Source of the DNA: CALAED01 sp937891035
GTDB taxonomy: Bacteria; Actinomycetota; Actinomycetes; Streptosporangiales; Streptosporangiaceae
Direction of reading: 5' to 3'
Length of the DNA stretch: 28,434 nucleotides
Assembly: GCA_035642125.1 (NCBI GenBank)
Contig: DASQSZ010000278.1
Location: 1-28,434 of the forward strand
The first letter of the stretch is position 1, and each line of letters begins with the position of its first letter. A model generated the notes under the pieces. That model made no database searches. It was not told the DNA's origin and saw only the letters and a program-made list of their open reading frames with translations. The position numbers and the translations under genes were made by a program. Below are positions 6,875-14,154 of this stretch, one piece after another.

Positions 6875-8041
6875 TTAAGTTCGCTTGATCGGCGGGGCGG
6901 GCGCTTGGACGACGGTCCGCAGGTGGTCGCGGGCGTCGCGGATCTCCGGCACGCTCGCCCATTTCGCCGACTCGGCGAGCACCTCCCGCAGATCTCCGTC
7001 CAGCCACCGAGAGTTGACGAGCGGCGCGATCCGGGCGAGAGCGAGCATGTGATCCGCCGCGAGCGCTGGTTGTGACATCCGCAGCGCTGCGAGCACCTGC
7101 TGTGCCAAGCGCTGGCTTTGCGGGTTAGGCGATGAGTCGCCCAAGAGCGCAAGCGCCTCATTGAGCATGCAATGCGCGTCCGCATATACTCCGATGCGAT
7201 TCAACGCCACGCCGATGCAGGCCATCATGTCGGCGACATCGAACGAAGATTGTCCCGGAAATCCGCGATCCCGCAGCGGCCCGTAGACGCTTTCTATCTC
7301 ATCGCGCGCCGCGTTCTCCTGGCCGCGCACCAGCGTGAGAGTTCTGGCCCTGCGCAGGCGCATCCACGCCTGCTGAGTCTCGGGGACCTCGGGGAGCTGG
7401 ACGCCGCTTTTGGCGTACTTAAAGGCCCGATCGGCCCTGCCCCACTCGCTATTGAGCTGGGCCAGGGCACTATAGGCACGGGATTGGGCATCAGGGCTCT
7501 CGCTGCGCTTGGCCAGCTCCAGCGCGAGCCGTCCGACATTTTCGCCGGCGTCGAAGCGGTGTGCGTCGCTTAAGGTCCAGACGGACTCCACCGCAAGGTC
7601 CGACGCCGCCGCTTGAAGTTTTTTGTCCCCGCCCGCCACGACCGGCTCTATATGCCGGATGTGCTTCATGGCGGTGGCGGCGATCGTTCCGCCGCCGTGC
7701 TCATACCGTGCCTGGGCGAGGCGCTGTGCCATCTCGTGCACATGCGTGGGGTCTTCGTAAGGTCCGACCTTGGGTGATGGAACGAACATTACGGATGCTG
7801 CCGCAGCGACAAATTCTCTGCGTTTCACGGGGGCTTTCTCCCTTTTGGGGCGAATGATCACTTCCCATCCTATGCCTGCCAGCAGCTGGGACAGCCTGCC
7901 GATTGACGGGTCTCGGTCGCCGCGTTTGATCTTCGATATCCAGTCGCGGGGTACGCCCAGCTCACGGGCCAGCTGAGACTGCGACCAGCCGTGTACTTTC
8001 ATGATCGACTTTACCGCTTCGGGAAGGGTTCGCGACTCCAT
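6875..8041 (-). CDS. XRE-family helix-turn-helix regulator with TPR-like helical domain
   Basis: 388 aa from ATG 8041, chosen because the HTH starts at once. Residues about 8-60 (MKVHGWSQSQLARELGVPRD, WISKIKRGDRDPSIGRLSQL) are a Cro/C1-type DNA-binding domain. A short basic and hydrophobic link (KRREFVAAAASVMFVPSPK) leads to about 300 residues of paired helices with TPR character (for example SRAYSALAQLNSEWGRADRA and GVALNRIGVYADAHCMLNEA). This architecture is common in actinomycete regulators that sense small proteins or peptides. It is divergent from the RsbW-like operon with 117 bases between starts, so it probably controls that operon and itself. No clear ribosome site; TACAGT lies 8 bases upstream (8050-8055). 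Confidence 0.9.
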   Translation of the reverse strand: MESRTLPEAVKSIMKVHGWSQSQLARELGVPRDWISKIKRGDRDPSIGRLSQLLAGIGWEVIIRPKREKAPVKRREFVAAAASVMFVPSPKVGPYEDPTHVHEMAQRLAQARYEHGGGTIAATAMKHIRHIEPVVAGGDKKLQAAASDLAVESVWTLSDAHRFDAGENVGRLALELAKRSESPDAQSRAYSALAQLNSEWGRADRAFKYAKSGVQLPEVPETQQAWMRLRRARTLTLVRGQENAARDEIESVYGPLRDRGFPGQSSFDVADMMACIGVALNRIGVYADAHCMLNEALALLGDSSPNPQSQRLAQQVLAALRMSQPALAADHMLALARIAPLVNSRWLDGDLREVLAESAKWASVPEIRDARDHLRTVVQAPAPPIKRT

Positions 8042-8158
8042 GGCTCAGCACTGTATCCGGAGAGTATGCGAGCGACTACCGGTCCAGCCGAAAAGAGTGA
8101 ACCATCCTGGGTCACACACGCCGTACCCATCTTCGGCAGGTAGAAGGGTCTCCCAGGG

Positions 8159-8599
8159 ATGTGCAATGACGCAATTACGCGGCCGGTCGATCAGGCCATC
8201 CGGCGCATTCGGCTGGAGCCGACCCCCCGGGCGGCCAGGGATGCTCGTAGGTTCGTTTCCGAGACGCTCACCGAACTCGGTCACCCTGATCTCGTCGAGG
8301 ACGCTCGGCTGATTGCGAGCGAGTTGATCACCAATTCTCTCACCCATGCACCAAAATATCCTATTTGGCTGAGTATTTGGCGGACAGGGGCGTTCTTGGA
8401 CCTGGAAGTCTGGGATTGTTCGCCCGAACCTCCGGTGTACTTGGACCCGGATTTCTTCGCGGAAGGAGGACGCGGGCTCCACATCGTCAAAGAGCTCGGC
8501 ACCGCTTGCGGATACACCACGTTCGACCACGGCAAAGTGGTGTGGGCCCTTTTGGAGCTTAACAGGCCATGGGCTCATGGGATCAGCTGGATTGACTGA
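8159..8599 (+). CDS. RsbW-like ATP-binding protein (HATPase_c_2)
   Basis: 146 aa from ATG 8159, with AGAAGGG (8142-8148) upstream. GHKL-type motifs are clear: N box ASELITNSLTHA with the Mg-ligand Glu and Asn, G1 region EVWDCSPEPP (Asp plus the downstream Pro), and G2 region GGRGLHIVKELG. This is the short single-domain form related to anti-sigma factor kinases (RsbW, SpoIIAB), very frequent in actinomycetes and usually without an adjacent sigma factor. No sigma factor or STAS antagonist lies in the window. It is first gene of a tight operon with three tiny genes (gaps of 18 and 7 bases, then an overlap) and opposite the XRE regulator. Confidence 0.88.
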   Translation: MCNDAITRPVDQAIRRIRLEPTPRAARDARRFVSETLTELGHPDLVEDARLIASELITNSLTHAPKYPIWLSIWRTGAFLDLEVWDCSPEPPVYLDPDFFAEGGRGLHIVKELGTACGYTTFDHGKVVWALLELNRPWAHGISWID

Positions 8600-8617
8600 T
8601 GTCGAAAGGATTGGGCG

Positions 8618-8803
8618 ATGACAAAAATTCATCCCGAGCGCGCCGGGTACGCACAGTTGGCGGCCACGGCGGAGGAGCTGCAAACTATGGCCGACCTCAT
8701 CCAGAAATACCCTGCCGAGGCCCAGCTACTCATCGCGGCACTCGAGGACGGGCTGACGCTCGGGCCCATGCACGTGATGAAAACGGATAGTACGTCCCAC
8801 TGA
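8618..8803 (+). CDS. Small hypothetical protein of the RsbW-like operon
   Basis: 61 aa from ATG 8618 with AAAGGA about 7 bases upstream. The core YAQLAATAEELQTMADLIQK is probably helical, followed by LLIAALEDGLTLGPMHVM. No family recognised; it is not the DUF397 protein that often accompanies XRE regulators in actinomycetes. It lies 18 bases after the ATPase gene and 7 bases before the next gene. It may be a ligand or partner of the divergent XRE/TPR protein; that is inference from position only. Confidence 0.7.
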   Translation: MTKIHPERAGYAQLAATAEELQTMADLIQKYPAEAQLLIAALEDGLTLGPMHVMKTDSTSH

Positions 8804-8810
8804 GGCCCAC

Positions 8811-9026
8811 ATGCTTGCCGGTCCCCACGAGATAGCCCGCCAGTTCGGAGCCAAGCATCGCCCATGGTGGCTCATTTGGTACGGCGAACAAACACGACAA
8901 TATTGGGCGCTGGCCGCCTGGGTGCGCACCCCACACGCCATGTTCGGCGCCGCGACACCAGATGCGCTCGACGCGGCCATCGCCACCTTCGAGACGCTTC
9001 ATCCCAGACCAGGGCGACGGCCGTGA
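8811..9026 (+). CDS. Small hypothetical protein, Trp/Tyr-rich
   Basis: 71 aa from ATG 8811. A central aromatic stretch, RPWWLIWYGEQTRQYWALAAWV, looks like beta-hairpin strands, followed by a helix, TPDALDAAIATFETLHP. The fold suggests a small alpha/beta domain, and similar short proteins seem common beside XRE genes in actinomycetes (from memory, not checked). Its TGA (9024-9026) shares an A with the next gene's ATG (9026), giving translational coupling. Function unknown. Confidence 0.7.
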   Translation: MLAGPHEIARQFGAKHRPWWLIWYGEQTRQYWALAAWVRTPHAMFGAATPDALDAAIATFETLHPRPGRRP

Positions 9027-9262
9027 TGGGTTGGCTCATCGAGGAATCCGGCGACTGTGGCGTGAACTGGTTCAGGGCCGAGCTGACCGTCTGCTATCTA
9101 CATCCCCAGGTGGCCATGCTCGAAGCATTGGCGATTATCGAGGACGAATGGCGCCCACCGCCATGTGCGCTTCGGGAACTGACGCTGGCGCTGCGGTCCG
9201 AGCGGAGAGCGCACTATTGGCAGAAGGCGATCCGGGTCGTACCAACGGCGAATCAAAACTGA
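9026..9262 (+). CDS. Small hypothetical protein, last of the RsbW-like operon
   Basis: 78 aa starting at ATG 9026 in a TGATG overlap with the gene before, which fixes the start. It opens MGWLIEESGDCGVNWFRAEL, continues with a helix (PQVAMLEALAIIEDEW), and has a basic C-terminal half (LRSERRAHYWQKAIRVV). There is no signal peptide or membrane helix and no known family. The overlap shows it is expressed with the Trp/Tyr-rich protein, so the two may act together. Confidence 0.65.
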   Translation: MGWLIEESGDCGVNWFRAELTVCYLHPQVAMLEALAIIEDEWRPPPCALRELTLALRSERRAHYWQKAIRVVPTANQN

Positions 9263-9354
9263 CAGATGTCGTTGTTCGGGAGCGGCTATGGGGAAAGGTC
9301 CTCTGGACAGACGACGCGCCCAGGGTCGGTCTGGGTGTTGCCACTCCCGAGGCG

Positions 9355-9410
9355 CGGCGGAGCCGGTCCAGATGAGCGGGAAGGACCTTGTCCCATGTGG
9401 CCTCGCCCAG
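9355..9410 (-). pseudogene. Fossil fragment of a DUF234-type ATPase gene
   Basis: This stretch copies 10252-10310 of the intact ATPase gene in the same orientation: 26 identical bases (9355-9380 = 10252-10277), a diverged middle with a 3-base in-frame gap, then 20 identical bases (9391-9410 = 10291-10310). Translated on the minus strand it reads LGEATWDKVLPAHLDRLRRA against LGEATWDTVLTPAHLDRLRRA in the intact protein. Similarity stops on both sides. The in-frame gap and coding-type changes show it came from a diverged homologue, not a recent copy. Confidence 0.75.
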
Positions 9411-9451
9411 ACCTCGGCGAGTTGTGTACAGACTTCGCGCCAGTCAATGGC

Positions 9452-9463
9452 TATACTTCTGCC
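9452..9463 (+). promoter_or_regulatory. Leaderless -10 element of the toxin-antitoxin operon
   Basis: TATACT (9452-9457) lies six bases before ATG 9464, so transcription should begin at or beside the start codon; no Shine-Dalgarno sequence is present. The -35 region is not convincing. Phd-type antitoxins usually repress their own promoter. Confidence 0.6.
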
Positions 9464-9748
9464 ATGAGCGTTCTGTCCTTCACTGAAGCCCGGAACCACC
9501 TGTCCGAGCTGATCGAAGAGGTACGGCGTACTCATGAGCGGGTGGAGATCACCCGGCACGGGCATACCGTCGCGGTGCTGATCTCGCCCGATGATCTCGC
9601 TGCCCTAGAAGAGACGCTCGATGTGCTGTCGAGTCCTGAGCTGCTGCGTCAGCTCGCCGAGTCCCAGGAAGCGATCGACGCCGGCGACGTGCTGGATGCC
9701 GATGAGCTCGCACGGCTGATGGCCAAACGCAAGCGACGGTCCGCGTGA
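9464..9748 (+). CDS. Type II antitoxin, Phd/YefM family
   Basis: 94 aa. The N-terminus MSVLSFTEARNHLSELIEEV, then HERVEITRHGHTVAVLISPDDLAALEETL, is a standard Phd/YefM DNA-binding fold. The tail (ELLRQLAESQEAIDAGDVLD, then ELARLMAKRKRRSA) is the flexible helix that would wrap the toxin. The antitoxin would neutralise the RelE-type toxin and repress the operon. The start is supported by the leaderless -10 and by the family N-terminus. Its stop overlaps the toxin GTG by four bases (GTGA). Confidence 0.92.
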   Translation: MSVLSFTEARNHLSELIEEVRRTHERVEITRHGHTVAVLISPDDLAALEETLDVLSSPELLRQLAESQEAIDAGDVLDADELARLMAKRKRRSA

Positions 9749-10065
9749 CCGGCGCCGCCCAAGAGCGGGATGGGGAGTCGACCCCGTCGAACGGCCCCTA
9801 CGCTTTGCGGGTGACCGGACCGGCCGCTCCAACACTGGCCGGTCGACTGCCCGAGAAGGTCGCCTCAGCGGTGCATGAATTCATCACAACCACCCTCCTC
9901 GATAACCCCCAGCGGATCGGCAAGCGGCTGCTGCTCCGCCCATACGCGGGGACCTGGTCGACGCGACGTGGCGCCTACCGAGTTCTGTATGAGATCGACG
10001 ACGAGACGCGGACGGTCATGGTCACGGCGATCGAGCATCGCGCTGACGCCTACCGGTCACGGTGA
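9745..10065 (+). CDS. Type II toxin, RelE/ParE family
   Basis: 106 aa from GTG 9745, coupled to the antitoxin by a GTGA overlap. The RelE core begins at YALRVTGPAAPTLAGRLP; the roughly 19 residues before it are an extension compared with usual RelE proteins of about 87 aa. The diagnostic end is present: NPQRIGKRLLLRPYAGTWST, then RRGAYRVLYEIDD and VTAIEHRADAYRSR, with the Arg/Tyr/His residues used for mRNA cleavage at the ribosome in RelE. It converges on the ATPase gene with a 32-base gap. Confidence 0.9.
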   Translation: MTGAAQERDGESTPSNGPYALRVTGPAAPTLAGRLPEKVASAVHEFITTTLLDNPQRIGKRLLLRPYAGTWSTRRGAYRVLYEIDDETRTVMVTAIEHRADAYRSR

Positions 10066-10097
10066 CGCACGGCCGCCGAGCAGGACGGTCGGCGAGG

Positions 10098-11552
10098 TCA
10101 GCCGTCGTAGAGCACATCCAGGTCGATCAGCCGAACGCGGTCTTTGGTCCCGGCGATCTGCCTCAGGCCAGGGTCGAAGCCCGCGCCGCCATAGCAGGTC
10201 AGCACGGTGTCGGCGGTGTCGTAACCCTTGACCGCCAGCAGATCCCGAGCACGGCGGAGCCGGTCCAGATGAGCGGGGGTCAGGACCGTATCCCATGTGG
10301 CCTCGCCCAGTGACAGGATCCGGCGGGGGCGGCCAGGATCTTGCGGAGCGAGCACGGCCACATCGACCTCGATCTGGGTACGCCCCGCGGAATCGCGTAT
10401 CGTCCCCGCCGCGACCTCACCGGGCGGTTCTCCAAAAGCCGTCGGCCCGGCCGTGATCGCCCAGTCCCGGCAGATGGCCTCGAAGTGCGGCCCCACCACC
10501 TGGGAAAGAAAGGTTGGCTGTGCGTTGCGCCAAGCCCCTTCCGGATCGCCGCGTTCCAGCCGGGTCCACTCTCGTCGCATCACCGCCTCGTAGAAGACGA
10601 TCAGCGGCTCGCAGATGCGGTAGACGGATCGTCCCTTGCGGAACGGGTCCAGCTCTCGGGTGATCAGCTGAGAGTCTTCCAAGACGGCGAGTGGATGGCC
10701 GATATCGGGCGACTTACGGCCGATGTGGCCGGCGATCCCGCCCCTGGTGGCGTGTCCCGATGCGATGGCCCCGAGCACGGCGTGATAAAGCGCCGCATCT
10801 CGGATATCCGCATCCTCGGCGAGGAGATAACGTGCCTCACGAAACAGCGGCACCTGCGGATTCAGCACCGTGCGCAGCACCCACGAGTCGAATTCTTCGT
10901 ACGAGGCGGGCGCGTCCCCGCCGACGAATTCGCGCCGATAAGCTGGGGTGCCGCCCACGATGGAATGCACCATAACCGCGAGTCGCGGATCGGTGATGCC
11001 CCAAAACCGCGCCGCGGATCGGTAGTCCAACGGGCGCAGGATCAGTTCGAGACTGGCCCGCCCGCGCAGCGGGGCGGTGCCCGCCAGCAACCGGCCCATG
11101 ACCGACATGGCGGAGCCGCACAAGAGCAGGCGTGCGGTGCCCTGCCGCGCATACCCCCGCGGATCGAGAGCACGCTGGAGCAGCGACGGAAGAGATGGGC
11201 TGGCCTTGGTGAGATAGGGGAACTCGTCGATGACGATGAGGCCCTCGGGAACGACGGCGAACAGCCTCGCCAGCGCATCGTCCCAGTCATCGAACGCATA
11301 CCGGCCGCCACCGGTGAACTCGCCCAACGCCTGACCGAAACGGGCGAGCGCCTCGCCCTCCGTCGAGTCGGTCGCCGTATAGAAGAAGCCACCCATCGCC
11401 TGGGCGATGGCGTCGAGCAAAAAGGTCTTGCCCTGCCGGCGGCGGCCGCTGACGATCCCGAGACGAACGTCAGTGCTGCTCGACGTGGCGAATCGGACGA
11501 GTCCGTCCCATTCGCGATCTCGATCGAAGACATGGCCGGGCTTCTCGAGCAT
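10098..11552 (-). CDS. AAA ATPase with C-terminal DUF234 domain
   Basis: 484 aa. Walker A GRRRQGKTFLL (36-46) and Walker B LIVIDEFPYL (Asp109, Glu110) mark an ATPase of the archaeal/ATPase_2 type, followed by sensor-like LLLCGSAMSVM, a winged-helix region (LGAIASGHATRGGIAGHIG, VLEDSQLITRE), and a DUF234 tail (YRICEPLIVFYEAVMRREW, then IEVDVAVL and LGEATWD). DUF234 resembles a PD-(D/E)xK nuclease; here the usual E-x-K is E-A-T, so cleavage activity is doubtful. Such ATPases are often mobile or linked to host-conflict loci and their role is unknown. The start is set by a leaderless TATAGT-N6-ATG. A fossil relative lies at 9355, on the other side of the Phd/RelE pair. Confidence 0.88.
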   Translation of the reverse strand: MLEKPGHVFDRDREWDGLVRFATSSSTDVRLGIVSGRRRQGKTFLLDAIAQAMGGFFYTATDSTEGEALARFGQALGEFTGGGRYAFDDWDDALARLFAVVPEGLIVIDEFPYLTKASPSLPSLLQRALDPRGYARQGTARLLLCGSAMSVMGRLLAGTAPLRGRASLELILRPLDYRSAARFWGITDPRLAVMVHSIVGGTPAYRREFVGGDAPASYEEFDSWVLRTVLNPQVPLFREARYLLAEDADIRDAALYHAVLGAIASGHATRGGIAGHIGRKSPDIGHPLAVLEDSQLITRELDPFRKGRSVYRICEPLIVFYEAVMRREWTRLERGDPEGAWRNAQPTFLSQVVGPHFEAICRDWAITAGPTAFGEPPGEVAAGTIRDSAGRTQIEVDVAVLAPQDPGRPRRILSLGEATWDTVLTPAHLDRLRRARDLLAVKGYDTADTVLTCYGGAGFDPGLRQIAGTKDRVRLIDLDVLYDG

Positions 11553-11590
11553 AGTTGAACTATACAGCTATGGTGTACGCACCTTAGGTG
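11553..11590 (-). promoter_or_regulatory. Leaderless promoter and palindrome of the ATPase gene
   Basis: On the minus strand TATAGT (11564-11559) is followed by six bases and ATG 11552. Some 16 bases upstream of the -10, 11580-11590 is a perfect odd dyad, CACCT-A-AGGTG on the minus strand, placed where a -35 box should be. This may be an operator. Confidence 0.55.
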
Positions 11591-11617
11591 TGTAGTCCTT
11601 CAAATTGCGTGTTCGTC

Positions 11618-12082
11618 TCAGCCGTGGTGCGCGTTGTCGTAGATCTCGCCGCCGAGCTTGACCTGGAGCTGCTCGAGGACTTGCGGGCTGGCCCCGATGA
11701 CCCAGCGGTTGCCGACGAGCAGCTTCCCGTAGTCCTGGGCTATCTCGAGCCACTGCTGCTGGCCCTGCGTCGTGGTGAACGTGGTCATGAAGAACCGGCC
11801 ACCCGACGGCGTGGGGCAGTAGCCCTGCCGGAGATCGGCCGCCTTGGTCTGGATCTTCGGCGTACAGCCCGTCTTGGCGGCGAGTTGCTCAATGGTGAGC
11901 GGCGGGCCGGGCGTGGCCGTGGTGCCGCTGTGACCATGCCCGCCGGCCGACTGGGATGCCACGGCGACGCAGCGCACCGCGAGGACGGTCACCCCGAACA
12001 AGAGGACCACCACCGCGACGAGCCGGGGGATGGTGATCGCCGAGGTGGTGGGCGGGCGCGCGGGCTGGTGGATTTCGCTCAT
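11618..12082 (-). CDS. Hypothetical membrane-anchored or secreted protein
   Basis: 154 aa from ATG 12082 (an upstream ATG at 12157 would add 25 Arg/Cys-rich residues that look non-coding). A basic and polar N-terminus precedes one hydrophobic helix, IPRLVAVVVLLFGVTVLAV, at residues about 19-37, then a His/Gly/Thr-rich linker (SAGGHGHSGTTATPGPP). The outer domain of about 90 residues has two Cys (KTGCTPKIQTK and RQGYCPTPSG) that could pair, and ends in VLEQLQVKLGGEIYDN. This looks like a small cell-surface domain facing outwards. No family recognised. The preceding region holds no clear ribosome site. Confidence 0.7.
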   Translation of the reverse strand: MSEIHQPARPPTTSAITIPRLVAVVVLLFGVTVLAVRCVAVASQSAGGHGHSGTTATPGPPLTIEQLAAKTGCTPKIQTKAADLRQGYCPTPSGGRFFMTTFTTTQGQQQWLEIAQDYGKLLVGNRWVIGASPQVLEQLQVKLGGEIYDNAHHG

Positions 12083-12315
12083 CAAAGTACAGATACGCAC
12101 GGCCGGCCGACACGGTTCGGGCCGTCCACCCGCGAGCCGCCGGCACCTGGCCTGCACACTCGTGCGATCCTGGCGCCGTGTGTCCGAAGGCCGCGGGCGC
12201 CGACCAGCGCGAGAATATCTTCAGGCGAGCGGCCGGACACGAAAACCCGGGCTGGCACAGCCGATCGCGGCTGCGTAGGTTCGAGATCGATGTCGGAGAC
12301 CCAGGAGGGACCACG

Positions 12316-13158
12316 GTGCGGTTCGCGATCAAGACCAGGCCGGAGCACACGACATGGGAAGAACTGCGCGACGTGTGGGTCGCGGCCGATGAGATCGAGC
12401 TGTTCGAGTCGGCGTGGAACTGGGACCACTTCTACCCGCTGACGGGCGATCTGGCCGGCCCCAACTTCGAGGGCTGGACGATGCTCGCCGCCATGGCGCA
12501 GGCCACCCGGCGCATCCGCATCGGCTGCCAGGTCACCGGGATGGTCTACCGGCATCCCGCCGTGCTGGCCAACATGGCCGCCACCGTCGACATCATCTCC
12601 GGCGGCCGCCTCGAACTGGGTCTCGGCGCCGCCTGGAACCAGTACGAGTGCGACGCGTACGGGATCGAACTGCCGCCGTTGCGCGAACGCTTCGACCGTT
12701 TCGACGAGGGCGTGGCGACGATCGTGGCACTGCTCAGCCAGCCGACCACGACCTTCCACGGCCAGTACGTGCGGCTCACCGAGGCCCGTTGCGAGCCGAA
12801 GCCGGTCCAGCAGCCACATCCGCCGATCGTGATCGGCGGAAAGGGCCCCAAGCGCACGCTGCGCACGGCGGCGCGCTGGGCCCAGCACTGGAACGCGATC
12901 ACCGCGAACCCCGACGAGTGGCGGGCGGTCAAGCAGATCTTGCTGGAGCACTGCGACGCCGTCGGCCGCGACCCCGCGGAGATCACCTGTTCGGCGAACG
13001 TGCGCATGGAGCCGGACCGAGGGCTGAGCGAGCTGACCGAAGCCGTCGCCGGCTACCGCGCCGCAGGGGTGGACCTCGTGGTGATTAACCTGCCGCACCG
13101 CGCCAAGCCGGATATTCTTCAGCCACTGGCGGACGCCCTCACTCCGTTCGCCGGGTGA
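12316..13158 (+). CDS. LLM-class F420-dependent oxidoreductase
   Basis: 280 aa from GTG 12316, preceded by a strong AGGAGGG (12303-12309). It has the luciferase-like TIM-barrel pattern of actinobacterial F420 enzymes: ELFESAWNWDHFYPL, TMLAAMAQATRRIRIGCQVT, MVYRHPAVLANMAATVDIIS, GGRLELGLGAAWNQYECDAY, PPLRERFDRFDEG and PHPPIVIGGKG. These enzymes transfer hydride between reduced coenzyme F420 and varied substrates; the substrate cannot be read from sequence. The GRLELGLGAGW-type loop and the IGGKG phosphate-binding loop are present. It stands alone, followed after 148 bases by methyltransferase copy 2. Confidence 0.9.
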   Translation: MRFAIKTRPEHTTWEELRDVWVAADEIELFESAWNWDHFYPLTGDLAGPNFEGWTMLAAMAQATRRIRIGCQVTGMVYRHPAVLANMAATVDIISGGRLELGLGAAWNQYECDAYGIELPPLRERFDRFDEGVATIVALLSQPTTTFHGQYVRLTEARCEPKPVQQPHPPIVIGGKGPKRTLRTAARWAQHWNAITANPDEWRAVKQILLEHCDAVGRDPAEITCSANVRMEPDRGLSELTEAVAGYRAAGVDLVVINLPHRAKPDILQPLADALTPFAG

Positions 13159-13306
13159 TCTGGGGCCGGAGTTGAACGGCCGCATCCCGTTCTGGCGTAT
13201 TCAATCCACGAACGCGTCATGAATCACGGCCCCGGCCAGGAATGACCGCCCACCGGGCGCTCCAACCGCGCCGCGAATCGGGGCGATCGCGGAACGGAGG
13301 ACTACG

Positions 13307-14131
13307 GTGGTAGACGAGGAATGGACCCCTGCGGGAATCGACCCGACCAAGCCGAACGTCGCCCGGGTCTATGACTACCTCCTCGGCGGCAAGGACAACT
13401 TCGCCGTCGACCGTGAGCTCGGCGAGGAGATCTTGCGGATGGTGCCGGACGCCAAGGAGGCCGGCATGGCCAACCGGGGCTTCTTGCGCCGGGCGGTGCG
13501 CTACATGGTGAGCGAGGCGGGGGTACGCCAGTTCCTCGACATCGGCTCTGGCCTGCCGACTCAGGGCAACGTTCATGAGATCGCCCAGGAACTGGAGCCG
13601 CAGGCGCGGGTCGTCTATGTGGACAACGACCCCGTGGTCCTCGTGCACACCCGCGCGCTGCTGGAAAACCTCGACACCACCGCGGTCATCATGGGTGACT
13701 TGTGCCGGCCGGAGGAGATCCTCGAAAACAAGACGGTCCGGCGGTTCCTCGACTTCGACGAGCCGATCGGGCTGTTGATGATCTCCATCCTGCACCACAT
13801 CAACGACCACGAGGACCCGGTCGGCATCACCGAAACGCTGCGCGCCGCACTGGCGCCGGGCAGCCACATGGCGATCACCCACTTCCACAATCCCGGACCC
13901 GAACGCCCCGAGGACGAGGCGCTCGCGCTCGCGAGCGAAAAGCAGTTCAACGAGCGGTTCGGTACCGGGCGGTGGCGCACCCGCGAGGAGATCATGGCCT
14001 ATTTCGGCGACTGGGAGCTGGTCGAGCCCGGGCTAGTGCAGATGCCGGCCTGGCGCCCGGACGTGGCCGGCCGGCGGACGCTCAACGGCGTGTTCCAACG
14101 CGTCCTCGGCGGAGTAGGCAGGAAGACGTAA
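13307..14131 (+). CDS. SAM-dependent methyltransferase, DUF574 / Methyltransf_19 family (copy 2)
   Basis: 274 aa from GTG 13307 with GGAACGGAGG six bases upstream. Signatures: KPNVARVYDYLLGGKDNFAV (15-34), FLRRAVRYMV (59-68), SAM loop FLDIGSGLPTQGNVHEIA (76-93), VVYVDNDPVVLVHTRALL, LLMISILHHINDHEDP and LAPGSHMAITHF, with a C-terminal YFGDWELVEPGLVQMPAWRP. This is the canonical form of the family and nearer to copy 3 than to copy 1. The target is unknown. The gene converges on trmO with a 23-base gap. A weak TTGAAC (13172) / TATTCA (13198) pair with a 20-base spacer is the best promoter I see. Confidence 0.93.
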   Translation: MVDEEWTPAGIDPTKPNVARVYDYLLGGKDNFAVDRELGEEILRMVPDAKEAGMANRGFLRRAVRYMVSEAGVRQFLDIGSGLPTQGNVHEIAQELEPQARVVYVDNDPVVLVHTRALLENLDTTAVIMGDLCRPEEILENKTVRRFLDFDEPIGLLMISILHHINDHEDPVGITETLRAALAPGSHMAITHFHNPGPERPEDEALALASEKQFNERFGTGRWRTREEIMAYFGDWELVEPGLVQMPAWRPDVAGRRTLNGVFQRVLGGVGRKT

Positions 14132-14154
14132 GACGAGTAAGCCGAGCGGGCGGG

